From the NCBI RefSeq assembly GCF_018449635.1, contig NZ_JAAVUV010000015.1:124001-188000 (forward strand): 64,000 nucleotides of DNA, read 5' to 3'. Origin of the DNA: Caballeronia sp. dw_276. GTDB lineage: Bacteria > Pseudomonadota > Gammaproteobacteria > Burkholderiales > Burkholderiaceae. A program made the position numbers and the translations under genes. The notes below the pieces were generated by a model. It saw only the letters and a list, made by a program, of their open reading frames with translations, did no database searches and was not told the DNA's origin. Shown here piece by piece: positions 54,724 through 63,641 of the stretch (within the stretch, counting starts at the first letter, position 1; the number at the start of each line of letters is the position of its first letter).

Positions 54724-54993
54724 ATGACCCCCGAATCCGTCATGTCGATCGCGCATCAGGCCATGTACGTGGCGCTGTTGCTCGCGGCTCCCTTGTTGCT
54801 CGTCGCGCTGGTCGTAGGCCTTGTAGTGAGTCTGTTCCAGGCCGCCACGCAGATCAACGAAAGCACGCTCTCGTTCATTCCGAAGCTGCTCGCGGTCGCC
54901 GTCACGCTCGTGATTGCCGGTCCGTGGATGATGGAAACGCTGCTCGACTACATGCGCCACGTGTTCACGATCACGCCCGCCATTACCGGCTGA
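54724..54993 (+). CDS. fliQ: Flagellar export gate protein FliQ
   Basis: Small gate subunit of four copies that packs around FliP. 89 residues, two helices (ALLLAAPLLLVALVVGLVVSLFQA and LLAVAVTLVIAGPWMMETLLDY), with the conserved QAATQINE between. It is 26 bp behind fliP. Confidence 0.96.
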   Translation: MTPESVMSIAHQAMYVALLLAAPLLLVALVVGLVVSLFQAATQINESTLSFIPKLLAVAVTLVIAGPWMMETLLDYMRHVFTITPAITG

Positions 54994-55001
54994 CGTCGTC
55001 G

Positions 55002-55793
55002 ATGTTTTCGGTCACGTATGCGCAGCTCAATGTCTGGCTGACATCGTTCCTCTGGCCGTTCACGCGGATTCTCGCGTTGATCGCGACCGCGCCGTTATTG
55101 AGCCATATGGCGATCCCGATTCGGGTCAAAGTCGGGCTTGCCGCCTTCATCTCGCTGATCGTGGCGCCCACCATTGGCGCGGTTCCTCAGGTCACCGTTT
55201 TTTCCGCCGATGGCGTATTGATCCTCATCAACCAGTTCATGGTCGGCGCGGCGCTCGGCATGACCATGCAGATTGCTTTTGCGACCATCGATGCCGCTGG
55301 CGAATTCATCGGCCAGCAGATGGGCCTGGGTTTCGCGATGCTCTACGATCCGCGTCAAGGCGGCAATTCGGTGGTGATATCGCGGTATTTGAATACCATC
55401 GCGTTCCTCGCTTTTCTCGTCTTCGATGGCCATCTGCAAATGATCAGCGCCCTCGTGCAGACATTTCAAAACGTGCCGGTGAGCGCGAACGTGCTCGGCG
55501 CGGTGACCCACGCGCGCGGATGGCAGACGGTCGCAGGCTACGGCATGAGCGTGTTTTCGACGGGCCTGTTGTTGTCGCTGCCGGTGGTGGCGGCGTTGTT
55601 GATCGCCAATCTGGCGCTCGGGATCCTGAATCGCGCGGCGCCGCAGATCGGGATTTTCCAGGTGGGTTTCCCCGTCACCATGCTGGTGGGATTTCTGCTC
55701 ATCCAGTTGATGATCCCCAACCTGATTCCGTTCTTTCAACGCATTTTTGAGAACGGCATCGATCAGATGGGTCGGGTGGCGGCGGCGCTTTAG
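55002..55793 (+). CDS. fliR: Flagellar export gate protein FliR
   Basis: Single-copy gate subunit. 263 residues with six or so helices; ATIDAAGEFIGQQMGLGFA and the C-terminal PVVAALLIANLALGILNRAAPQIGIFQVGFP (in parts) are family hallmarks. The ATG at 55002 lies eight bases after the fliQ stop and fits the family start; an upstream in-frame start at 54924 is inside fliQ. It is the last gene of the fliL unit. Confidence 0.96.
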   Translation: MFSVTYAQLNVWLTSFLWPFTRILALIATAPLLSHMAIPIRVKVGLAAFISLIVAPTIGAVPQVTVFSADGVLILINQFMVGAALGMTMQIAFATIDAAGEFIGQQMGLGFAMLYDPRQGGNSVVISRYLNTIAFLAFLVFDGHLQMISALVQTFQNVPVSANVLGAVTHARGWQTVAGYGMSVFSTGLLLSLPVVAALLIANLALGILNRAAPQIGIFQVGFPVTMLVGFLLIQLMIPNLIPFFQRIFENGIDQMGRVAAAL

Positions 55794-55842
55794 CCGCTTG
55801 GATCCGGACGGACCTCTCACAAAGCGGACGTATTCGCCGAAG

Positions 55843-55879
55843 ATTATGCGGTGAATAGCTTGCTTATTCTCCGCATAAT
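55843..55879. repeat. Hairpin repeat between fliR and flgL
   Basis: ATTATGCGG pairs with CCGCATAAT, with inner GAATA and TATTC also pairing. The motif TGCGGTGAATA occurs in the left arm and again just to the right at about 55882-55892. No T run follows on the plus strand. Confidence 0.6.
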
Positions 55880-55929
55880 TTGCGGTGAATAAGCTCTCTG
55901 ATCGCCGCACGACCTTGAACAAATAAAAA

Positions 55930-55951
55930 GGGCCGCCTCGAAAGGCGGCCC
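55930..55951 (-). terminator. Terminator of the flgK-flgL unit
   Basis: A perfect 9-bp stem, GGGCCGCCT with AGGCGGCCC, has a 4-base loop. On the minus strand it is followed by TTTTTATTT. Confidence 0.9.
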
Positions 55952-55999
55952 AAAACACTTCCTAACTACCCACATCATTCCCCGTAAATCGAGCCTCGG

Positions 56000-57253
56000 T
56001 CAGCTGCTGATGTACTGGAACAGCGACATCTTCTGAATCTGCGCAAACGCCTGCTGCGCGCCTTGCAACGCGTTTTGCGTCAATTCGTACTGGCTGATCG
56101 AGCTGACCAGATTGATGCTGGTCAGATCCTGCAGCGTGCTGGCCGTTTGCGTCGATGTCGTTTGCATCGCCGTCTGCGTCGCGGTGACTTCCTGCTCGCG
56201 GCCGCCGACCGATGCCTGCGTCGTCAGCACGTTGTTGTACATGTTGTTGACCTTCGTGCCGCCCGTGGTCAGCGCGTTCTGCAGCGTCGCCTGCGCAGCC
56301 GGGTTGCCCGTGGTCGGCTGCTTCAGCGCGCTGATCAGCGAGTCGAGCGTCGAGAAGATGTCGGTATCGGAGGCATTGCCGGTGTTCGCCGGCGCGACCG
56401 TGAACTTGTCGCCGTTGGCCGGCGCACCGTCGATCGCCACTTTCTGCCCGCCGCCCAGCGCGATGTCCTGCTTCGCTACATACGGCGTTGCCGGCGTGAC
56501 CACAGCGCCGTTCTGGTCCGTGACCGTGTAAGTCGTGGTGGCCGTCGAACCCGTGCCGGTGGTTGCGAACGCGATCGTGTAAGTCGATGCATTGCCCGGA
56601 TCACCCCGGTTGCTGACATTGACCGGGCCGATCGTGCCCGAGCCCGTATTGGCCGCCGACGACGATGAAACCGGCAAGCTCTCGTTCGGCGACACGCTCT
56701 GGAACACGGTTGCGCCGTTGTCGGCGACGTTGATGGAACGGCCATCGGAAATCTGCACCTGGCGCTGGCCGTTGTCGCCCGCGTAGGTCGCGCCCGTGCC
56801 CGATGCGTTGTCGGTGAACGGTTGCGTGGTGCCCTTGAAGCCCGAAAAAATGTAGTTGCCGTTGGCGTCGGTGGAATTGCTGAGCGTCATCAGGTTGTCG
56901 CGGTAACCCTGCAACTGGGTCGCCATCGACGCGCGGTCGGTATCGTTGAACGATGCATTGCCCGCGCGCCCCACGAGCGTCTGGATGCTTTGCATCACGT
57001 TGCCGATGCTGGTCAGCGTCGAATCTTCCTGCTGCAGCGAGGTCAGCGCGGCCGACTGGTTGGTGCTGTATTGCGAGAGCGTGGCGGACTGGCTGCTCAA
57101 CTGCACGGCTTGCGCGGCGCCGAGGGGATCGTCGGACGCGCTCTGGATTCTCTTGCCCGACGAAATCTGCGCGTACTGCGCGGCGAGCGACGCCTGCTGG
57201 TCGCTCATCGTCTGGACGTTCATCGTGAAGTACTGCGAGCTGGAAATACGCAT
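56000..57253 (-). CDS. flgL: Hook-filament junction protein FlgL (HAP3)
   Basis: 417 residues. Flagellin-like ends: RISSSQYFTMNVQTMSDQQA and ISSGKRIQSASDDPLGAAQA at the N-terminus, SQYELTQNALQGAQQAFAQI at the C-terminus. The large middle part is variable and Thr/Gly-rich. It starts 10 bp behind flgK on the same strand; both share the sigma-28 promoter upstream of flgK. It connects the hook to the filament together with FlgK. Confidence 0.96.
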   Translation of the reverse strand: MRISSSQYFTMNVQTMSDQQASLAAQYAQISSGKRIQSASDDPLGAAQAVQLSSQSATLSQYSTNQSAALTSLQQEDSTLTSIGNVMQSIQTLVGRAGNASFNDTDRASMATQLQGYRDNLMTLSNSTDANGNYIFSGFKGTTQPFTDNASGTGATYAGDNGQRQVQISDGRSINVADNGATVFQSVSPNESLPVSSSSAANTGSGTIGPVNVSNRGDPGNASTYTIAFATTGTGSTATTTYTVTDQNGAVVTPATPYVAKQDIALGGGQKVAIDGAPANGDKFTVAPANTGNASDTDIFSTLDSLISALKQPTTGNPAAQATLQNALTTGGTKVNNMYNNVLTTQASVGGREQEVTATQTAMQTTSTQTASTLQDLTSINLVSSISQYELTQNALQGAQQAFAQIQKMSLFQYISS

Positions 57254-57263
57254 CGTGAAAGCC

Positions 57264-59213
57264 TCAGTTGAAGATGCCGAGCAGTGTCTGGAACAGCGAC
57301 GAAGCCGTCTGGATGACCTTGCTGTTGGCCTGGTACAGCTGCTGGTACTGGATCAGGTTGGCGGCTTCCTCGTTCAGGTTCACGCCCGATACCGCCTGCT
57401 GCGCCGACGTAGCCTGATTCAGTACCGCGGTCGCCGACGTGCTCGATGCCTTCAGCGCGTTCGTCTGGTTGCCGATCTGGTTGACGAAGTTCGCGTATGA
57501 ACTCGTCAAGGTGTCCGTGCCGCCGTTCATCGACTTGGCGGTGCCGAGGTTGGCCATGGCAAGCGCGTTGCTGCCGTCGCTCGTGCCGCCTTTGTTCGGC
57601 GCGATCGTGAAGCTATCGCCGGTCGACGGCGTGCCACTGATGGTCGCGCTTACCTTGGAGCCGTTGGATATGGTGAGGCCCTTGGTAGGGTCGTAAGGGA
57701 ATTTGGTGCCGGCCGTAACCTTGGTGTTGTCCGGCAGCGTGATGTCCACGTTCGACGTCAGGGTGTTGTCGGAGTTGTAGGTCAGCGTGATGCCGGGGCT
57801 GGGGATCGAGTATCCCGCTGTGACGGTGGCCGCCGAGATCTTTCCCGTGCCCGTGTTGCCCGTCGCCGCCGACGCCACTGCCGGCGAAGCCGCGGCAATC
57901 GCCGACGGATTCGAGTTGCTGAGCGAAAAATTGTCGAGGGAACCGCGCGTGGGCAGGACGGTGAACGAATCGCCTTTCGTCATCGACCCGCTTGCAATCG
58001 ATATGGTCATGCCCGCGATCGTGCCGCTCGTCGCGGGGCTTGCGAACTGGCCGACTACCGCGCCCGACGAGCGGTCGGTGAGCGTGTAGTTTGCGCCGTC
58101 GAAGCCGAGCGAATAGTCGCCGGTCGGCGGTTGCGTGCCATCGTTGATGGAAACGTTGAGCGTTGCGTTGCCGCTGTTGCGCGAGTTTGCGTAGACGGTC
58201 GGGCTGCCGGTCGAGAACAACGCGCCGCCCGCTTTGCCGTTCAAGTCGATGCCGAGTTCGTTCTGGTCGTTCAGCTGCGTGGCAAAGCTGGTCGCGATGG
58301 CGCCGAGCTTGGCCTGCGCCGGATCGAGCGACTGGCTGCGAAAGTCGAGCAAGCCGCCAATGGTGCCGCCGCCGCTGAACATCGAATCCGGCAAGTATTG
58401 GGTCTGTTTGGCGGTTTGCGTGGAACCATCGGGCGAAGCGTACGCAATCGACAATTCGCTCGGATCCGATGGCGACGGCGCCGTCGTCAACTGGTACGAA
58501 CTGCTGCCGGCGACAAGCGGCTGGCCGTTGCCAAACGATACGTTGTAGCCACTGTTGTTCGTGGTGACCTGGACGCTCACGAGCTGGCTCAGGTTCGATA
58601 CCGCGAGATCCCGCTGGTCGAGCAACTGGTTCGGCGGCTGGCCGGCCGAACTGGCGGTGGCGATCTGCACGTTCAGGTCGGCGATCTGCTTGGCGTAGGT
58701 GTTGACCTGCGCGACCGCGCTGCTCAACGACTGGTTGACGCCATCGCGCAACTGGTTGTACGTGGTGGCGGCGGCGTTCATCTGGTCGGAGAGCGATTGC
58801 GCGCTGCTCATCAGCGTTTGCCGCGTGGCCGTGGTTCCCGGGCTGTTCGCGACCGATTGCAAGCCGGTGAAATAGCTGGTGATGCCCGCGCCGATACCCG
58901 TGGTCGGATCGCCGACGAGGTTGTTCAGCTGCGAAAGCATCGAGTAGTACGTGTTCAGCGAGCTGCTGTTCGACTGGCTGCTGTTGAGTTGCTTGGTCAG
59001 GAAATCGCTGTAGGAACGCGTGACCGTGGCCGTCGTCACGCCTTGTCCGGCAAAGCCCGATGCCGTGTATTGCCCGGACGATTCCTGGTAAACCGGGCGC
59101 TCGAGCGTATAGCCCGGAGTCGCCGCGTTGCTGATGTTCTGGCCGGTCGTCGTCAGTCCCCACTGGGCTGCATTGAGACCGCTCACGCCAATATCGAATA
59201 GGTTGCTGGACAT
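57264..59213 (-). CDS. flgK: Hook-associated protein FlgK (HAP1)
   Basis: 649 residues; first junction protein above the hook. The N-terminal motif FDIGVSGLNAAQWGLTTTGQNISNAATPGY (in parts) is shared with rod and hook proteins, and the C-terminal GVNLNEEAANLIQYQQLYQA is typical. The longer length than Salmonella FlgK (553) lies in the central Gly/Thr/Ser-rich domain, as usual in Burkholderia. Followed by flgL. Confidence 0.96.
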   Translation of the reverse strand: MSSNLFDIGVSGLNAAQWGLTTTGQNISNAATPGYTLERPVYQESSGQYTASGFAGQGVTTATVTRSYSDFLTKQLNSSQSNSSSLNTYYSMLSQLNNLVGDPTTGIGAGITSYFTGLQSVANSPGTTATRQTLMSSAQSLSDQMNAAATTYNQLRDGVNQSLSSAVAQVNTYAKQIADLNVQIATASSAGQPPNQLLDQRDLAVSNLSQLVSVQVTTNNSGYNVSFGNGQPLVAGSSSYQLTTAPSPSDPSELSIAYASPDGSTQTAKQTQYLPDSMFSGGGTIGGLLDFRSQSLDPAQAKLGAIATSFATQLNDQNELGIDLNGKAGGALFSTGSPTVYANSRNSGNATLNVSINDGTQPPTGDYSLGFDGANYTLTDRSSGAVVGQFASPATSGTIAGMTISIASGSMTKGDSFTVLPTRGSLDNFSLSNSNPSAIAAASPAVASAATGNTGTGKISAATVTAGYSIPSPGITLTYNSDNTLTSNVDITLPDNTKVTAGTKFPYDPTKGLTISNGSKVSATISGTPSTGDSFTIAPNKGGTSDGSNALAMANLGTAKSMNGGTDTLTSSYANFVNQIGNQTNALKASSTSATAVLNQATSAQQAVSGVNLNEEAANLIQYQQLYQANSKVIQTASSLFQTLLGIFN

Positions 59214-59269
59214 GCAAGGAATCCTGGTAAAGGCATGAGCCCCGGCTCGCCAAGTGGCGACACTGATGT

Positions 59270-59296
59270 ATATCGGCCGAAATGGAAAAAAGTTGA
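59270..59296 (-). promoter_or_regulatory. Sigma-28 (FliA) promoter of flgK-flgL
   Basis: On the minus strand TCAACTTT, an 11-base spacer and GCCGATAT match TAAAGTTT-N11-GCCGATAA at 13 of 16 positions. It lies about 57 bp before the flgK ATG. Confidence 0.7.
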
Positions 59297-59509
59297 GCGG
59301 CGCACGGCTTTTTTATCCGCCGATGTACCGCGCCGCAAGCGCACTGCGCCTTGTCCGGATTATTCACCGGCGTGGCCGGATGCAATCCGTGAAGCAGCAG
59401 GGACATTGGGGGCTAATTCGGGGGATGGACCCGGAAGGATCCGCGACGTTACGGGAACGATGTAACGCAATGAAGTGACACGACGGGAACAAACATCGCG
59501 CCGATAAAA

Positions 59510-59534
59510 AAGCCCGCGATAAAACCGCGGGCTT
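59510..59534 (-). terminator. Terminator after ycgR
   Basis: AAGCCCGCG pairs with CGCGGGCTT around a 7-base loop, and on the minus strand a TTTTTT tract follows. Confidence 0.85.
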
Positions 59535-59556
59535 GTATCGGCAATTAGCGGCAGAT

Positions 59557-60312
59557 TCACCGCGCGAGTGACCGCCGTTTCATCTCGAGCTGGGTGATCA
59601 GGCGCTGCAGCGTGTTCTCCGCCGAACCCGGCAAGCTCATGAACTTGAAGCCCAGCGTATAGCGCCGGTCGCCCTTCGCGTTCACGATTTGCCGGTTCGA
59701 CATCAGTTGTACGTCGAGCACGACCTTGCCCGGGTTGCTGAAATGAAGTTCTACATCTTTCAGGATCACACCGACTTCCAGCGCGGCAACGCGCTCATCC
59801 ATGGTCCGCAGCGCCACGCCGCCCAGCGACAGATCGTTGACTTCGAACCGGAAACGCTCGCCGCTTGGCAACGTACCGCTGCAGATATACGGATCGAGCA
59901 CCGGCGCTTCCACGCGGAAATACTCGCGCCGCTGCATGTAGAAGAGCACCGGAGGAAAGTCCGCTTCGAACGCCGGATGTCCTTCGAAAACGATTTCACG
60001 CGGCGTGCCGGTGGCGAATTCCACGCGCACGCCATCCGGGCTCGCGCTGAACATCAGATTTTCGGTCGCGAGGACAGCCGCGTTCTCGCCGGCGACCGCG
60101 CCCCAGTCGAACACGAATGTATGCGCGGCAGGATTCACGTCGAGCAGACGCGTCACGATCTGCCCGTTGCCGTGCTCGACGGTCAGGAAATCGCCTCGAT
60201 TGACGAGGTTGCGTAGTGATACACCGATTTCCAGAGGATTACGCCTGCCAAAATCGGGATGGTCGGACTCGTCGTCAGCGATGTCGGAACCGTTCGACTC
60301 GTTCATATTCAT
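59557..60312 (-). CDS. ycgR: Flagellar brake protein YcgR (PilZ domain)
   Basis: Cyclic di-GMP effector that slows or biases the flagellar motor. 251 residues with the ATG at 60312. The N-terminal YcgR domain is about 25-120; the PilZ c-di-GMP motif is complete, with RREYFR at 128-133 and NDLSLGG at 159-165. Located between flgK and flgJ in the flagellar block, it ties motility to c-di-GMP. An ATG at 60306 is an alternative start. Confidence 0.92.
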   Translation of the reverse strand: MNMNESNGSDIADDESDHPDFGRRNPLEIGVSLRNLVNRGDFLTVEHGNGQIVTRLLDVNPAAHTFVFDWGAVAGENAAVLATENLMFSASPDGVRVEFATGTPREIVFEGHPAFEADFPPVLFYMQRREYFRVEAPVLDPYICSGTLPSGERFRFEVNDLSLGGVALRTMDERVAALEVGVILKDVELHFSNPGKVVLDVQLMSNRQIVNAKGDRRYTLGFKFMSLPGSAENTLQRLITQLEMKRRSLAR

Positions 60313-60718
60313 GGGCTTGCCGTGTTCGTTTGCTCGTGCCGCCCCGGCTATCAAGGCCGGTAGGCGTCCAACCGGACCTTTGGATCCGGCACTTCGGTGT
60401 TCCATTTAGCGGCAACAGGGCAGGATTATTTAGGGCTAGCTGCAAAAATTTCCTAAAAACCCCGCTTTACCCCTGATTTACCTGGATTTCGCAACCGAAA
60501 ACGTCCAAAGCGCACGAAAAGAAACAAACCCGCTCTCAGCCCCATTTCTATGCGGCTCGGCCGGCGGTCCGTCCCGCGCAACGCAAATTGCGGGAACCGG
60601 ACGCCGGCCGGCTTCGTCTTCTATTGCGACATTGGCCCCGTCGCTTATGACACATTACTCGTATTACTAATGTTCCACCCGACAAATTGCAGCAAAACGC
60701 GCGCCAGTGCACGCTTCT
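60313..60718. other. Spacer between flgJ and ycgR
   Basis: No gene is supported. It holds a large hairpin at 60557-60611 and an AT-rich part close to ycgR. I found no convincing sigma-28 box for ycgR. Confidence 0.5.
60557..60611 (-). terminator. Long GC-rich hairpin after flgJ
   Basis: CGGCCGGCG pairs with CGCCGGCCG (9 bp), then TCCG with CGGA, then TCCCGC with GCGGGA, with small bulges and a 12-base loop. No T run follows on either strand, so a Rho-assisted end or RNA-stabilising role for the flg message is more likely than an intrinsic terminator. Confidence 0.5.
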
Positions 60719-61750
60719 TCATGCAATGTGCTTCATGATCGAAATCAGTTTCTTCGCGTATTGCGGATCGGTCGCGTATCCGGCCTTCTGCATGCCGTGC
60801 GCGAAACCGGCGGCATCGCGCGATGCTTCGACCACCGGCGCGTATCGCGGGTTGCTCTTGAGTACGCTGGCGTAGTCGGTGAGCGCGTCCTCGTACGAGT
60901 CGTACGCGCGGAACTTCTCCACTACTTTTTGTGGCTTGCCGTTCACGTACTCGGTCGTCACGGCGTTCGTGGTCTTGCCGGTCCAGTCGCTCGTCGCCTT
61001 GATGCCGAACACGTTGTGGCTGGTGCTGCCATTGGCATTCTTGATTTCGCGCTTGCCCCAGCCGGACTCCAGCGCCGCCTGTCCGATGATGAACCGTGCC
61101 GGAATCCCCGTCGCCGCGCTGGCGGCCTGCGCGGGCGCTGCAAGCCGGTCGACGAACCCCGCGACCTTGTCCGATCCTACGCCGCGTGCCGGCGGTTCCA
61201 GCGCGCTGTTGGCGCTGTAGCCCTTGCCCTGCAATGCGTCCTTCGATGTCCCCGATGCCGCCGCGTTCGCGTAAGCCTTAGCCATGGCGTTCATCGCGGC
61301 GATGTTGCCGGCGTTCGCACTGCTGTCGCCACCCGCACCCGCGCCCGCGCCCGCGCCGCTCGGGTCGAGGCTCGAAGCCGATCCGGCGCCCGCGTTGCGC
61401 ATCAGTTGCTTGAGCATCATGTCGGCCACGCCGATGCCCTTCGAGCCCATGTTCTGCGCCATCTGCTGGTCGAGCATGGATGTGAAGGTGGCGGTGTCGT
61501 GGGAATCGAACGGGCTGTCCGACGGCGTCGCTTCACGCATGCTTTTGAGCATCATCTGCGTGAAGACCGTGTCGAATTGCTTGGCGGCCGCCTTCAAACC
61601 TGCCTGCGGCGAGGCGTTGGCCTGGGCGCGCATGGCGTCGAAACCTTGCACGTCGAGCGCGAACCGGTTCGATAAAGAATTCAGGCCGCTGCTCGTGTCC
61701 GAGCCACTCAGTGATGCCAGCGTGCTGTTTGCCGTCCCGTTCGCGTTCAT
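60719..61750 (-). CDS. flgJ: Flagellar rod-capping muramidase FlgJ
   Basis: 343 residues. The N-terminal rod-cap domain (AAKQFDTVFTQMMLKSMREATPSDS in parts) is followed by an Ala/Gly linker (GAGAGAGAGG) and a C-terminal glucosaminidase domain with the acidic residue Glu228 in AALESGWGK, and HNVFGIKA. It digests peptidoglycan to let the rod pass. It is the two-domain, beta/gamma-proteobacterial form. It lies 15 bp behind flgI on the minus strand. Confidence 0.96.
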   Translation of the reverse strand: MNANGTANSTLASLSGSDTSSGLNSLSNRFALDVQGFDAMRAQANASPQAGLKAAAKQFDTVFTQMMLKSMREATPSDSPFDSHDTATFTSMLDQQMAQNMGSKGIGVADMMLKQLMRNAGAGSASSLDPSGAGAGAGAGGDSSANAGNIAAMNAMAKAYANAAASGTSKDALQGKGYSANSALEPPARGVGSDKVAGFVDRLAAPAQAASAATGIPARFIIGQAALESGWGKREIKNANGSTSHNVFGIKATSDWTGKTTNAVTTEYVNGKPQKVVEKFRAYDSYEDALTDYASVLKSNPRYAPVVEASRDAAGFAHGMQKAGYATDPQYAKKLISIMKHIA

Positions 61751-61765
61751 GTGCGCTTGGTCCTT

Positions 61766-62890
61766 TTATATGATTTCCAGGTCGGCGCGCAAGGCGCCTG
61801 CTGCTTTCATCGACTGGAGGATCGAGATCAGATCCGCCGGCGTCGCGCCCAGCGCGTTGAGCGCCTTCACTACTTCGGCGAGCGTGGCGCTTGCCGCGAC
61901 CGTCTTGAGCGCGCCCGAGTCCTGCTTCAACTGAATATTCGATTGCCGCGCGGCCACCGTCTGGCCGTTCGAGAACGCGCCCGGCTGGCTCACGGCGGTT
62001 TGCGTGTTGATCACCACGGACAGATTGCCGTGCGCGACGGCGCAATTCTGCAGCGTCACCATCTGGTTCATCACGATAGAACCCGTGCGCGCATTCAGGA
62101 TCACCTTGGCGGCGGCCTGCGACGGATGGACATCGATATTCTCGAGCTGCGCCATGAACGACACCTGGCTCGTCGGGTCGGTCGGGGCGCGCAGCTGGAT
62201 CGTGCGGCCATCGAGCGCGACTGCCGTGCCCATGCCGAACTGGTTGTTCACGGCGGCGACGATCTTTTGCGCGTTGTCGAAGTCCATGTCGCGCAGTTCC
62301 ATCTGCATCGTGCCGCCCGGTTGGGTGAAGCTGCTCGGCACCGCGCGTTCGACCAGCGCGCCGCCCGAAATCCGGCCTGCGCCAAGCGAGTTGACCTGGA
62401 CCTTGCTGCCGTTGGCGCTCGCACCCGCGCCGCCGATCACCACGTTGCCCTGGGCCATCGCGTAGACCTGGCCGTCGGCGCCTTTGAGCGGCGCCATCAG
62501 CAACGTGCCGCCACGCAAGCTCTTGGCATTCCCCAGCGATGAAACCGTGACATCGATTGCCTCGCCCGGCCGTGCGAACGGCGGCAAGACGGCGGTAACC
62601 ATCACGGCCGCGACGTTCTTCAACTGCATGTTCTGCGTGGTCGCGGCGTTCAGCGTGATGCCGAGATTGCCCAGCATGTTGGTCAAGCTTTGCGTGGTGA
62701 ACGGCGTTTGCGATGTCTGGTCGCCGGTTCCATCGAGTCCGACAACGAGGCCATAGCCGATCAGCTGGTTGTCACGCACGCCCTGGAACGAAACCAGGTC
62801 TTTCAGGCGTTCGGCTTGCGCCGCTTGCGGCAGCACAGCGGCCAAAGCCAGGGCAAGCGCGCCAAAACAAAAACGGAGAGCGAGTTTCAT
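61766..62890 (-). CDS. flgI: Flagellar P-ring protein FlgI
   Basis: Periplasmic ring around the rod in the peptidoglycan layer. 374 residues. Signal peptide [20 protein letters not shown], cut after AQA; mature start [20 protein letters not shown]. Conserved parts [34 protein letters not shown]. It begins two bases after flgH on the same strand. Confidence 0.97.
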   Translation of the reverse strand: MKLALRFCFGALALALAAVLPQAAQAERLKDLVSFQGVRDNQLIGYGLVVGLDGTGDQTSQTPFTTQSLTNMLGNLGITLNAATTQNMQLKNVAAVMVTAVLPPFARPGEAIDVTVSSLGNAKSLRGGTLLMAPLKGADGQVYAMAQGNVVIGGAGASANGSKVQVNSLGAGRISGGALVERAVPSSFTQPGGTMQMELRDMDFDNAQKIVAAVNNQFGMGTAVALDGRTIQLRAPTDPTSQVSFMAQLENIDVHPSQAAAKVILNARTGSIVMNQMVTLQNCAVAHGNLSVVINTQTAVSQPGAFSNGQTVAARQSNIQLKQDSGALKTVAASATLAEVVKALNALGATPADLISILQSMKAAGALRADLEII

Positions 62891-62892
62891 GA

Positions 62893-63591
62893 TCAGAAGG
62901 GCGCCACGTTGAGGAAGAATCGCTGCAGCCAGCCCATGTTCTGCGATTCATCGATATAACCCTTCGCCGAATACTCGATCTTCGCGTCGGCAACTTGCGT
63001 CGAAAAGACGGTGTTGGCGCCGGAGATGGTCGTGGGATTGACCACGCCGGAGAAGCGCACGAATTCGTTGCCCTGGTTGATGAGCATCTGCTTTTCGCCG
63101 CTCACGACCAGATTGCCGTTCGGCAGCACGCCGGTGACGGTCACGGTGAGCGTGCCGTTGAACGTGTTGGCCGCGCTCGCGCCGCCCGAACCGTTGAACT
63201 TCTGCGAACCGCTGGCCGAAAGGTTGGTGTTGTTGAAAAGGCCGCCGAAGATGCCTGGCGTTGTCGGCACGGCAAACGCCGCTGCGCTGCCGCGCGCCGC
63301 ATTCGCCGCCGATGATTTCGTCGCGTTGACGTTTTCCGCGATCACGATCGTCACGATGTCACCCGTATTGCGCGGCCGCTGGTCTTCGAACAGCGGCCGT
63401 CCAGCGTAGCCTGCGTTGTAGATCGCGCCCGGCGACTGCGCGTTCACGGGCGGCATGGGCGGCCGGGCCGTCATCGGCTGCTGGGTGATCGGTTCTTTCG
63501 GCACGAGCCCGCACGCGCCGAGCGTGGCGGCGAGAACGCCCGCCAGCACGACGGTCGTAAGGCGGCGAAACGAGAAAGAAATGGGCGACAT
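62893..63591 (-). CDS. flgH: Flagellar L-ring lipoprotein FlgH
   Basis: Outer-membrane ring of the basal body. 232 residues with the ATG at 63591, which has AAGGA upstream; an in-frame start at 63627 is less likely. A lipobox LGAC at the end of the signal ([14 protein letters not shown]) and FlgH signatures [21 protein letters not shown] (in parts) and [29 protein letters not shown]. Confidence 0.96.
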   Translation of the reverse strand: MSPISFSFRRLTTVVLAGVLAATLGACGLVPKEPITQQPMTARPPMPPVNAQSPGAIYNAGYAGRPLFEDQRPRNTGDIVTIVIAENVNATKSSAANAARGSAAAFAVPTTPGIFGGLFNNTNLSASGSQKFNGSGGASAANTFNGTLTVTVTGVLPNGNLVVSGEKQMLINQGNEFVRFSGVVNPTTISGANTVFSTQVADAKIEYSAKGYIDESQNMGWLQRFFLNVAPF

Positions 63592-63641
63592 CTTCGTGAT
63601 CCTTCGGAAATACGTAGCAGGCATCAAGCCGGTTGGGCCTG

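Larger units (their letters stand above)
59214..59556. other. Spacer between ycgR and flgK
   Basis: No gene is supported. From the flgK end it holds the sigma-28 promoter (59270-59296) and, near ycgR, the terminator at 59510-59534. Confidence 0.6.

Noticed and set aside
59495-59510. GCCGATAA on the plus strand, a perfect sigma-28 -10
   Set aside because: No TAAA-type -35 at 11 bases upstream, and transcription would run antisense into ycgR through a terminator.
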